Source: Melioribacteraceae bacterium
GTDB taxonomy: Bacteria; Bacteroidota; Ignavibacteria; Ignavibacteriales; Melioribacteraceae
Length of the DNA stretch: 5,030 nt
Direction of reading: 5' to 3'
Assembly (NCBI GenBank): GCA_026987055.1
Contig: JALSNL010000052.1
Coordinates: 1-5,030, forward strand
Shown here: positions 1-5,030 of the stretch, in pieces
Position numbering within the stretch: position 1 is the stretch's first letter
Layout: the number at the start of each line of letters is the position of its first letter
Notes under the pieces: model-generated
Databases searched by the model: none
Told to the model about the DNA's origin: nothing
What the model saw: the letters and a program-made list of their open reading frames with translations, nothing else
Position numbers and translations under genes: made by a program

Positions 1-1
1 A

Positions 2-1168
2 CCACAAGTTAGTTGTCATATTACTTATACCGATGAAAACGTTCATAAAATTTTAGAAACCGGTTTTGATCGTTCGCCAATGTTTACCGGCTTAATTAAT
101 GGTGCCGGTCCAAGATATTGTCCATCGATTGAAGATAAAATAGTTAGATTTTCAGATAAACCACGTCATCAATTGTTTTTGGAGCCTGAAGGTTTGGATG
201 ATGATTTAATTTATCTAAACGGATTTTCTTCTTCTTTGCCGGAGGAAGTGCAGCTTAAAGCCGTTCATAATATTAAAGGTTTGGAAAATGCCATAATGGT
301 TAGACCTGGTTACGCAATTGAATATGATTATTTTCCTCCGCATCAAGTTGATTTGACTTTGGAAACAAAACTTATAAAAGGTCTTTATTTTGCCGGACAA
401 GTAAACGGAACATCCGGTTACGAAGAAGCGGCTGCACAAGGTTTGGTTGCCGGAATAAATGCTGCATTAAAAATTCAAAATAAAGAAGAGTTTATATTAA
501 AAAGAAGCGAATCATATATTGGAGTTTTAATTGATGATTTGGTCGGTAAATCTACAGACGAACCATACAGAATGTTTACATCAAGAGCTGAACACAGATT
601 GTTGTTAAGACAAGATAATTCCGATAGACGATTGCTGCAATACGGAAAAGACTTCGGTTTGATTTCCGAAGAAATGTATGAACAATTTTTAGAAAAAGAA
701 GCATTGATAAAAGAAGCTATAAATTTGGCAACCGAAATTAAATTTACTCCTAAAATTAATTCTTACTTGGAAGAGAAAGACTCTTCTAAATTAGATAATT
801 CCGAAACAATAAGTAAGTTAGTAAAAAGACCTGAATTGAAACTTAAAGAATTATTAGAGTTTATAGACAAAGACGAACACCCCGTTGTAAAAGCGATTCT
901 TGCCAACAATGAGGTTTTAGAACAGGTTGAAATAGAATTAAAATATGAAGGCTACATAATTAGGCAACAAGAATTAATAAAAAAAATGGAAAAATTAGAA
1001 AACCTTAAAATTCCTTTGAGTTTTAATTATTTAAATATTAACGGCATTTCGATTGAAGGTAGAGAAAAATTAAATAAAATAAAACCAAGGTCTTTAGGAC
1101 AGGCATCAAGAATATCAGGAGTATCGCCTTCAGATATTTCAGTATTATTAGTATATTTAAAAAGTTAA
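2..1168 (+). CDS. mnmG: MnmG (GidA), tRNA uridine-34 carboxymethylaminomethyl-modifying subunit, 3' part only
   Basis: This is the C-terminal 388 residues of MnmG, the FAD enzyme that with MnmE builds the (carboxymethyl)aminomethyl group on C5 of wobble uridine 34 in some tRNAs, in the cytoplasm. The frame is open from base 2, and the residues before the ATG at 80 ([18 protein letters not shown]) already match the family, so that ATG is internal and the true start lies off the window. Compared with the E. coli protein (about 629 residues), roughly 240 N-terminal residues, including the dinucleotide-binding fold, are missing. Visible landmarks are [11 protein letters not shown] with its conserved cysteine codon at 119-121, the flavin-domain GYEEAAAQG at 416-442, [10 protein letters not shown] from 563, KYEGYI at 941-958, and [13 protein letters not shown] at 1091-1129 in the C-terminal helical domain, which in the family contacts MnmE and tRNA. 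The protein ends soon after the last motif with TAA at 1166-1168. No internal stop or frameshift is seen. It is followed closely by rsmG, a very common pairing. Confidence 0.97.
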   Translation, partial: PQVSCHITYTDENVHKILETGFDRSPMFTGLINGAGPRYCPSIEDKIVRFSDKPRHQLFLEPEGLDDDLIYLNGFSSSLPEEVQLKAVHNIKGLENAIMVRPGYAIEYDYFPPHQVDLTLETKLIKGLYFAGQVNGTSGYEEAAAQGLVAGINAALKIQNKEEFILKRSESYIGVLIDDLVGKSTDEPYRMFTSRAEHRLLLRQDNSDRRLLQYGKDFGLISEEMYEQFLEKEALIKEAINLATEIKFTPKINSYLEEKDSSKLDNSETISKLVKRPELKLKELLEFIDKDEHPVVKAILANNEVLEQVEIELKYEGYIIRQQELIKKMEKLENLKIPLSFNYLNINGISIEGREKLNKIKPRSLGQASRISGVSPSDISVLLVYLKS

Positions 1169-1173
1169 TTTTC

Positions 1174-1179
1174 GGGAGG
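1174..1179 (+). promoter_or_regulatory. Shine-Dalgarno sequence for rsmG
   Basis: GGGAGG lies 7 bases before the TTG at 1187 and inside the 18-base gap after the mnmG stop. It is close to the ideal anti-16S sequence and decides the start: no ATG lies in frame nearby, and the downstream residues line up with the RsmG N-terminus. A strong site may compensate for the weak TTG codon. Confidence 0.8.
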
Positions 1180-1186
1180 TTGTTTT

Positions 1187-1867
1187 TTGAAAACTAAGAA
1201 AGACTATTTACTAGAATTAAAAACTTTGTTTTGGGAAAACCAATTAAATTTTGGGGAACATCAAGTTGCAAGGCTGGCACATTTTGCACAATTAGTAGCA
1301 AAAAAAAATGAAGAAGTAAATCTTGTTTCAAGAAAGGATATTGATAACATTATAGAAAATCACATTTTTATTTCCGCACTTGCTTCGGAATTTTTACCAA
1401 ACGGTGCAAATAGATTTCTTGATATAGGAACAGGAGGTGGTTTCCCGGGAATACCTCTGGCAATAGTAAAACCGCTTATGCGTGGTGTGCTTGTTGATTC
1501 CACAACCAAAAAGGTTAATGCCGTATCTGAATTTGTTAAAAAATTAAGACTAAGTAATCTTGAAATAGAAAACTCAAGGGTAGAAAGTGATGAGTTTATT
1601 AAAAAATATAAAAATAAATTCGATTTGATTATTAGTCGCGGAACTGTTCCCTTGATTCTTCTTTTTAGATACTCTCTTCCGTTAATAAAAGATAAAGCTT
1701 ATCTTGCCGCAATAAAAGGCGGAAAACTGGAAGAAGAGTTTAAAACAGCCAAAATAAAATATAAATCACATATTAAAAAATCTACTATTTTTGACCTTGC
1801 TTATAAACCAAACAATATAAGAAATAAGAAAGGTAAAAAAATTATACTATTGGAAATCGTAAAGTGA
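1187..1867 (+). CDS. rsmG: RsmG (GidB), 16S rRNA guanine-N7 methyltransferase
   Basis: RsmG transfers a methyl group from S-adenosylmethionine to N7 of G527 in the 530 loop of 16S rRNA in the small ribosomal subunit. The 226-residue product is slightly longer than E. coli RsmG (207). The Rossmann-type SAM-binding motif LDIGTGGGFPGIPLAI is at residues 78-93. The next strand LVDSTTKK (102-109) holds the usual acidic ribose-binding position. NEEVNLVSRKD (41-51) and the IENHIFISA helix (56-64) match the family N-terminus. SRGTVP (150-155) replaces the more usual SRA motif, and AAIKGG (174-179) matches the late strand. The start is TTG at 1187, supported by GGGAGG upstream. The gene follows mnmG by 18 bases and its TGA overlaps the murQ GTG, so all three are probably cotranscribed. 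In several species loss of rsmG gives low-level streptomycin resistance. The C-terminal 30 residues are Lys-rich and less conserved. Confidence 0.95.
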   Translation: MKTKKDYLLELKTLFWENQLNFGEHQVARLAHFAQLVAKKNEEVNLVSRKDIDNIIENHIFISALASEFLPNGANRFLDIGTGGGFPGIPLAIVKPLMRGVLVDSTTKKVNAVSEFVKKLRLSNLEIENSRVESDEFIKKYKNKFDLIISRGTVPLILLFRYSLPLIKDKAYLAAIKGGKLEEEFKTAKIKYKSHIKKSTIFDLAYKPNNIRNKKGKKIILLEIVK

Positions 1868-2793
1868 GAAAAACTACAAAAACCCTATTTAATGAAATTA
1901 GTAATCTGGCTACCGAACAAAGAAACCCAAATTCAACAGATATAGATGAGCTTTCAACTATAGAAATTCTTAAAATAATTAACGAAGAGGATAAAAAGGT
2001 TCCTTTAGCCGTTGAAAAAGAATTGCCATACATTGAAAAAGCAGTTGAAGAAATTGTTGAGGCAATTAAAAACGGGGGCAGACTTCTATATTTCGGAGCG
2101 GGAACAAGTGGAAGGTTGGGTGTAGTTGATGCAGCCGAATGTCCGCCTACTTTTGGTACGCCTCCGGAATTGGTGCAGGGTTTTATTGCCGGCGGAGAAG
2201 CGGCTATGTTTGTAGCTCAAGAAGGCGCTGAGGATTTTGAAGAAAACGGTGCTAAAGATATTGAGTTGGCTAAAGTTACCTCCAAAGACGTAGTTTGCGG
2301 AATAGCTGCAAGCAGAAGAACGCCGTATGTAATTGGTGCAATTAAAAAAGCAAAAGAACTTGGGGCAACAACTTTGTATATAACATGCACACCAAGAGAA
2401 AGTTTTAATATTGAAGAAGTTGATATTCCAATTTGCCCTTATGTAGGTCCCGAAGTTGTAATGGGTTCAACAAGAATGAAAAGTGGAACGGCACAAAAGT
2501 TAGTCCTTAATATGTTAACCACAACAACAATGGTTCGCTTGGGTAAAACGTATGAAAACATGATGATTGACCTACAAATGACCAACAAAAAATTGGTGGA
2601 AAGAGCAAAAAGAATTGTTATGATGATTACCGGTGTTGATTACGAAGAAGCAACAAAATATTTGGAAGAAGCAAACTACCACGTTAAAACAGCTTTGGTT
2701 ATGATTCTTGCCGAAGTAAGTTTGGAAGAAGCAAAGAAAAGATTGGAAAAAGCAGACGGCTTTGTAAGAAAGGCAATTAAAATTACTCTTTAG
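1864..2793 (+). CDS. murQ: MurQ, N-acetylmuramic acid 6-phosphate etherase
   Basis: MurQ cleaves the D-lactyl ether of MurNAc-6-phosphate to give GlcNAc-6-phosphate and D-lactate, a cytoplasmic step in peptidoglycan recycling. The 309-residue product (E. coli 298) is full length. Residues 16-33 carry the family N-terminal pattern (ATEQRNPNSTDIDELSTI), followed by IINEEDKKVPLAVE. The SIS sugar-phosphate domain includes LLYFGAGTSGRLGVVDAAECPPTFG; Glu92 aligns with catalytic Glu83 of E. coli, and Glu123 in EGAED aligns with Glu114. VGPEVVMGSTRMKSGTAQKLVLN (194-216) and the C-terminal KTALVMILAEVSLEEAKKRLEKADGFVRKAI also fit. The GTG start overlaps the rsmG TGA (GTGA), implying translational coupling; no clear Shine-Dalgarno is visible and the next in-frame Met is residue 115, too far in. 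One variation: IAASRRTPY (147-155) has Arg where E. coli has Gly. No murP transporter or anmK kinase is nearby, so the source of MurNAc-6-phosphate cannot be read from this window. Confidence 0.96.
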   Translation: MRKTTKTLFNEISNLATEQRNPNSTDIDELSTIEILKIINEEDKKVPLAVEKELPYIEKAVEEIVEAIKNGGRLLYFGAGTSGRLGVVDAAECPPTFGTPPELVQGFIAGGEAAMFVAQEGAEDFEENGAKDIELAKVTSKDVVCGIAASRRTPYVIGAIKKAKELGATTLYITCTPRESFNIEEVDIPICPYVGPEVVMGSTRMKSGTAQKLVLNMLTTTTMVRLGKTYENMMIDLQMTNKKLVERAKRIVMMITGVDYEEATKYLEEANYHVKTALVMILAEVSLEEAKKRLEKADGFVRKAIKITL

Positions 2794-2831
2794 ATAAATA
2801 ATTTATGGTTTATATAATTTAATATTAAATT

Positions 2832-2861
2832 TTTTTGGTTTTTAATCCCCAAAAATTTTTT
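2832..2861 (+). terminator. weak candidate terminator after murQ
   Basis: Bases 2832-2838 (TTTTTGG) can pair with 2849-2855 (CCAAAAA) around a 10-base loop, and six T residues follow at 2856-2861. This resembles a Rho-independent terminator placed 38 bases after the murQ stop and before the convergent gene, as expected for the end of the mnmG-rsmG-murQ transcript. The stem has only two G-C pairs in a very AT-rich region, so it could be chance. On the opposite strand the same stem is followed by only a short T run, making bidirectional use doubtful. The rest of 2794-2895 shows only AT-rich sequence. Confidence 0.3.
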
Positions 2862-2895
2862 CGTTAGTTTAATTTTATGGTTTTTTTGAGCGAAA

Positions 2896-3486
2896 TCATT
2901 TTTGCTTAAATAAATTTATCACATCTTCAACCGGAATATTTATTAAATTTCCCGTCCCTCTTTCTCCAAACTTATACGGCGGTGTTGGATATTTTGATTT
3001 ATAATAATCCGACATTGCTTTTTCAATTCTTCTTTTAGTTTTATCCAAAACCGATTTTTTAGAAACGTAATTTTTTAACTTCTCTTTTGATGCTAATTTT
3101 AGAACGGTGATATTAGAGTTTTGTGTTAAAAAACTATCGGTATTGCTTTGTGTTTTCTTAGCTTTTATTTCTGAGGCAAGAGTATCAGTATAAGATTTTA
3201 GAATAGGTTCATTAAACACTCTTTTTTCTTTCATATTAAATTTTTGATAAATATTAGAAGTTGTTGAAATTGATTTCTTTTGTTTTTTATTCTTTTCATT
3301 ATTGGTTTCTTTAGTATCTATGTTGTGTTTAATAACATTTAGCTTAATAAAATTGCTATCCGATTTTTTGATTTTATTTTCAAAAAATATTTGAGTTGAA
3401 AAGAAAAGTAAAATTAAATGAATAATAATTGCTAAACATAAAGCAATAAAAGAAGTATATTTTGAATGAATTGAGATGATATTCAT
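2896..3486 (-). CDS. hypothetical protein with TonB/TolA-like N-terminal membrane anchor
   Basis: I do not recognise this 196-residue protein as a named family. Seen: a single hydrophobic helix at about residues 12-35 preceded by a short N-terminus containing Lys9, so probably anchored in the inner membrane with the rest outside. His23 sits inside the helix (LAIIIHLILLFF). TonB and TolA anchors carry an S-x3-H pattern, and here the equivalent Ser position is Ala19. FIKLNVIK (46-53) after the helix also resembles TonB-type proteins. Residues 54-165 are a Lys/Asn/Ser/Thr-rich, probably disordered linker, without the Pro-rich repeats of classic TonB. Residues 165-192 (KYPTPPYKFGERGTG, then LINIPVEDVINLF) look ordered; the YP...G..GTG pattern faintly recalls the start of a TonB C-terminal domain but is too short for a complete one. 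ATG at 3486 is chosen because it precedes the helix; no clear Shine-Dalgarno is visible. The gene is very AT-rich, is convergent with murQ, and is divergent from the propeller gene. Being a real gene is likely; function is unassigned. Confidence 0.75.
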   Translation of the reverse strand: MNIISIHSKYTSFIALCLAIIIHLILLFFSTQIFFENKIKKSDSNFIKLNVIKHNIDTKETNNEKNKKQKKSISTTSNIYQKFNMKEKRVFNEPILKSYTDTLASEIKAKKTQSNTDSFLTQNSNITVLKLASKEKLKNYVSKKSVLDKTKRRIEKAMSDYYKSKYPTPPYKFGERGTGNLINIPVEDVINLFKQK

Positions 3487-3578
3487 TTAAGAAATAAGAT
3501 TTATAAATATGAATTATAATTAAAGATTACTATTTTTCATTCAAAGAGAAAATATAATTTTTATATAGGAAGAATGAT
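3487..3578. promoter_or_regulatory. divergent intergenic region, promoters expected
   Basis: This 92-base, strongly AT-rich gap lies between two divergently oriented starts, so promoters for both should be here or just inside the genes. On the + strand TATAAT occurs at 3553-3558 and again at 3515-3520, but neither has a good TTGACA-like hexamer at 16-18 bases. On the - strand TTGAAT (complement of 3537-3542) is followed after 16 bases by TAATTA, a weak match. At this base composition such boxes arise by chance, so no exact promoter is claimed. No operator-like inverted repeat stands out. Confidence 0.4.
3567..3572 (+). promoter_or_regulatory. Shine-Dalgarno sequence for the exported propeller gene
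   Basis: AGGAAG lies 6 bases before the ATG at 3579. It favours this ATG over the one at 3574, which reads ATG-ATA-TGA and stops at once. The choice is confirmed because translation from 3579 begins directly with a signal peptide. Confidence 0.65.
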
Positions 3579-3641
3579 ATGAATAAAAAATTAATCATTG
3601 TACTGTTTCTATTGATTTTAGTTCCTAAACTTATTTTGGCT
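3579..3641 (+). other. signal peptide coding region of the propeller protein
   Basis: The first 21 residues have a positively charged start (Asn-Lys-Lys), a run of Leu/Ile/Val/Phe broken by Pro16-Lys17, and a probable signal peptidase I site after Ala21 (ILA before ENN). There is no cysteine at +1, so it is not an obvious lipoprotein. The mature part begins with a charged, probably flexible stretch (ENNKEEKDS) before the propeller. Confidence 0.8.
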
Positions 3642-5030
3642 GAAAACAATAAAGAAGAAAAAGATTCAACAATTATAAAGATGTACAACGGATTAAAGTG
3701 GCGAAGTATTGGTCCGGCATTTACTTCCGGAAGAATTGCAGATATTGCAATTAATCCTAAAAATAAAACAGAATATTATGTAGCATGCGCAAGCGGGAAT
3801 ATTTGGAAAACGACAAATTGGGGAACTACATTTAAACCGGTTTTTGAAAATTACGGAGCTTATTCAATTGGTTGCATAACTATTGATCCGAATAACACAA
3901 ATGTTGTTTGGGCTGGAACAGGGGAAAATAATCATCAACGTGCTCTTGGTTATGGTGATGGTGTGTACAAAACTGTAGATGGTGGAAAAACCTGGAAAAA
4001 TATGGGACTGAAAGAATCCAGACAAATTGGGAAAATTGCTATTGACCCTAGAAATTCCGATGTAATTTTTGTTGCTTCGGAAGGTTCTGTTTGGGGAAAC
4101 GGTGGTGATAGAGGTTTGTATAAAACTATCGACGGTGGAAAATCATGGAAAAAAATTCTTAACATAAGTAAATACACAGGAATAAATAATGTAATCTTTG
4201 ATCCTAGAAATCCGGATATAATGTATGCAACATCGGAACAAAGAAGAAGACATGTTTTTACCAAAATTGGCGGCGGACCGGAATCTGCAGTTTATAAATC
4301 AGTTGATGCCGGTAATACTTGGAAAAAAATCATGAAAGGATTGCCGAAGGTTGATATTGGCGGAATGGGAATTGCAATTTCTCCGGCTAACCCGGAATAT
4401 ATTTATTTAGTGGTAGAAGCGGCTGACAATAAAAGCGGATTTTTTCGATCTACAAACAGAGGCGCTAATTGGGAAAGAAGAAGTAATCAATATTCTTCAG
4501 GGCAATATTTTAACGAAATATTTTGTGACCCAAAAAATCCTGAAAAAGTATTTTTAATGGATGTACGAAGTAAAGTAACTTTAGATGGTGGCAAAACATG
4601 GAAGAATATTGGAAATAATAACAGGCACGTAGATGACCATGCAATGTGGATAGATGACAAAAACACATCACATTTTTTAATAGCCGGTGACGGTGGAATT
4701 TATGAAACTTATGATGATGGTAAAACTTTTGATTTTAAAGAAAACCTTCCTATAACACAATTTTATAGAGTATTTGTTGATAATAGTAAACCATTTTATT
4801 TTGTTTACGGCGGAACACAAGATAATAGCAGTATGGGAGGACCTTCTCAAACATTAAGCAATGACGGAATTGTTAATAGCGATTGGTTTGTTACAAATGG
4901 TGGCGATGGTTTTTGGTCTGCAGTTGACCCTGAAGAACCAAACATTGTTTATGCCGAATCTCAATATGCCGGAATGGTAAGATACGATAGACAAAGTAAA
5001 GAAGCAGTTGATATAAGACCCGAACCAAGA
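3579..5030 (+). CDS. exported Asp-box (BNR) beta-propeller, VPS10/sortilin-like 'glycosyl hydrolase' family protein, 3' end missing
   Basis: The frame is open from ATG 3579 to the last base (484 codons, no stop), so the C-terminal part lies off the window; members of this family are usually about 1000 residues. Residues 1-21 form a signal peptide (basic start NKK, hydrophobic core, Ala21 before Glu22), so the product leaves the cytoplasm. The opening LKWRSIGPAFTSGRIADIAINP (39-60) is the characteristic first strand of the family. Seven Asp-box motifs (S/T-x-D/N-x-G-x-T/S/N-W/F) occur at residues 78, 132, 183, 241, 291, 334 and 377, each marking a propeller blade. Further on, YGGTQDNSS (410-418), NSDWFVTNGGDGF (433-445) and YAESQYAGMVRYDRQ (458-472) match the conserved central part. 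Family members are often labelled glycosyl hydrolase or VPS10-domain protein, but no enzymatic activity can be inferred from these repeats. Likely periplasmic or outer-surface. It is divergent from the TonB-like-anchored gene; a functional link is only a guess. Confidence 0.9.
   Translation, partial: MNKKLIIVLFLLILVPKLILAENNKEEKDSTIIKMYNGLKWRSIGPAFTSGRIADIAINPKNKTEYYVACASGNIWKTTNWGTTFKPVFENYGAYSIGCITIDPNNTNVVWAGTGENNHQRALGYGDGVYKTVDGGKTWKNMGLKESRQIGKIAIDPRNSDVIFVASEGSVWGNGGDRGLYKTIDGGKSWKKILNISKYTGINNVIFDPRNPDIMYATSEQRRRHVFTKIGGGPESAVYKSVDAGNTWKKIMKGLPKVDIGGMGIAISPANPEYIYLVVEAADNKSGFFRSTNRGANWERRSNQYSSGQYFNEIFCDPKNPEKVFLMDVRSKVTLDGGKTWKNIGNNNRHVDDHAMWIDDKNTSHFLIAGDGGIYETYDDGKTFDFKENLPITQFYRVFVDNSKPFYFVYGGTQDNSSMGGPSQTLSNDGIVNSDWFVTNGGDGFWSAVDPEEPNIVYAESQYAGMVRYDRQSKEAVDIRPEPR
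3810..4730 (+). repeat. seven Asp-box (BNR) repeats within the propeller gene
   Basis: Degenerate eight-residue motifs are encoded at 3810-3833, 3972-3995, 4125-4148, 4299-4322, 4449-4472, 4578-4601 and 4707-4730. The best copies are TVDGGKTW, TIDGGKSW and TLDGGKTW; the weakest are TTNWGTTF, STNRGANW and TYDDGKTF. Spacing runs from 43 to 58 residues, typical of successive beta-propeller blades. The repeat is at protein level; the DNA copies have diverged, so this is not a recent tandem duplication. Confidence 0.85.

Noticed and set aside
215..439. 74-codon reading frame on the - strand
   Set aside because: It lies entirely inside mnmG antisense, over strongly conserved MnmG residues, with no recognisable product.
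80..1168. ATG at 80 as the real start of mnmG
   Set aside because: The same frame is open back to base 2, and its residues match the MnmG family, so the gene is cut by the window edge rather than starting here.
1842..2033. 63-codon reading frame on the - strand across the rsmG/murQ junction
   Set aside because: It is antisense to two well-supported genes and encodes nothing recognisable.
2795..2807. ATAAAT/ATTTAT palindrome just after murQ
   Set aside because: It is a short, all-AT palindrome with a one-base centre, expected by chance at this composition and unable to form a useful hairpin.
2915..2923. TTTATCACA resembling a DnaA box (mnmG-rsmG regions are often near oriC)
   Set aside because: It is an imperfect match, stands alone, and lies inside a coding region; there is no DnaA-box cluster or AT-rich unwinding element pattern, so no origin is called.
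3553..3558. perfect TATAAT -10 box for the propeller gene
   Set aside because: It has no suitable -35 partner, and a start there would leave the Shine-Dalgarno almost at the 5' end of the transcript; kept only as a possibility in the intergenic entry.
3950..4264. 104-codon reading frame on the - strand
   Set aside because: It is antisense to the Asp-box repeats; its Pro/Ser-rich FPPSIVLY-like repeats are the complement of the GGKTWK-type motifs, so it is a shadow.

Overview
This is an AT-rich bacterial chromosome segment with five genes in two blocks. A + strand housekeeping cluster (mnmG-rsmG-murQ) fills the first 2.8 kb. A lone small membrane-anchored gene on the - strand follows. A divergent + strand gene for a large exported beta-propeller protein then runs off the right edge. 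Gene content (MurQ with the 'TEQRNPNS' N-terminus, a TonB-like inner-membrane anchor, a secreted Asp-box/VPS10-like propeller protein) and base composition suggest the Bacteroidota/Ignavibacteriota/Chlorobiota neighbourhood. This is inferred from protein style only. Clear Shine-Dalgarno sequences before rsmG and before the propeller gene fit Ignavibacteriota-type lineages better than classic Bacteroidia, but do not prove it.

Layout. Bases 2-1168 hold the C-terminal 388 residues of MnmG, the tRNA wobble-uridine modification enzyme; its N-terminal FAD-binding part lies off the left edge. After 18 bases, rsmG (1187-1867) encodes the 16S rRNA m7G527 methyltransferase, starting at TTG behind a strong GGGAGG. 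murQ (1864-2793), the MurNAc-6-phosphate etherase of cell-wall recycling, overlaps rsmG by four bases with a GTG start. The three are probably one transcript: two translation-fidelity RNA modifiers plus one peptidoglycan-recycling enzyme. An AT-rich gap at 2794-2895 holds a weak hairpin-plus-T-run that could end this transcript and, less convincingly, the convergent gene.

The - strand gene (2896-3486) encodes a 196-residue protein of unknown function. Its single N-terminal membrane helix carries a histidine as in TonB/TolA anchors. A Lys/Asn/Ser-rich linker follows, then a short C-terminal segment that looks more conserved. A 92-base AT-rich divergent region (3487-3578) separates it from the propeller gene, which starts at 3579 and is open to the last base (484 codons visible). 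That protein has a signal peptide and seven Asp-box motifs, and matches the exported 'BNR / VPS10-like glycosyl hydrolase' family, normally about 1000 residues.

No RNA genes, CRISPR arrays, insertion sequences or phage genes are visible. I see no convincing novel multi-gene system. The most open question is the small TonB-like-anchored protein and whether it works with the divergent exported protein.
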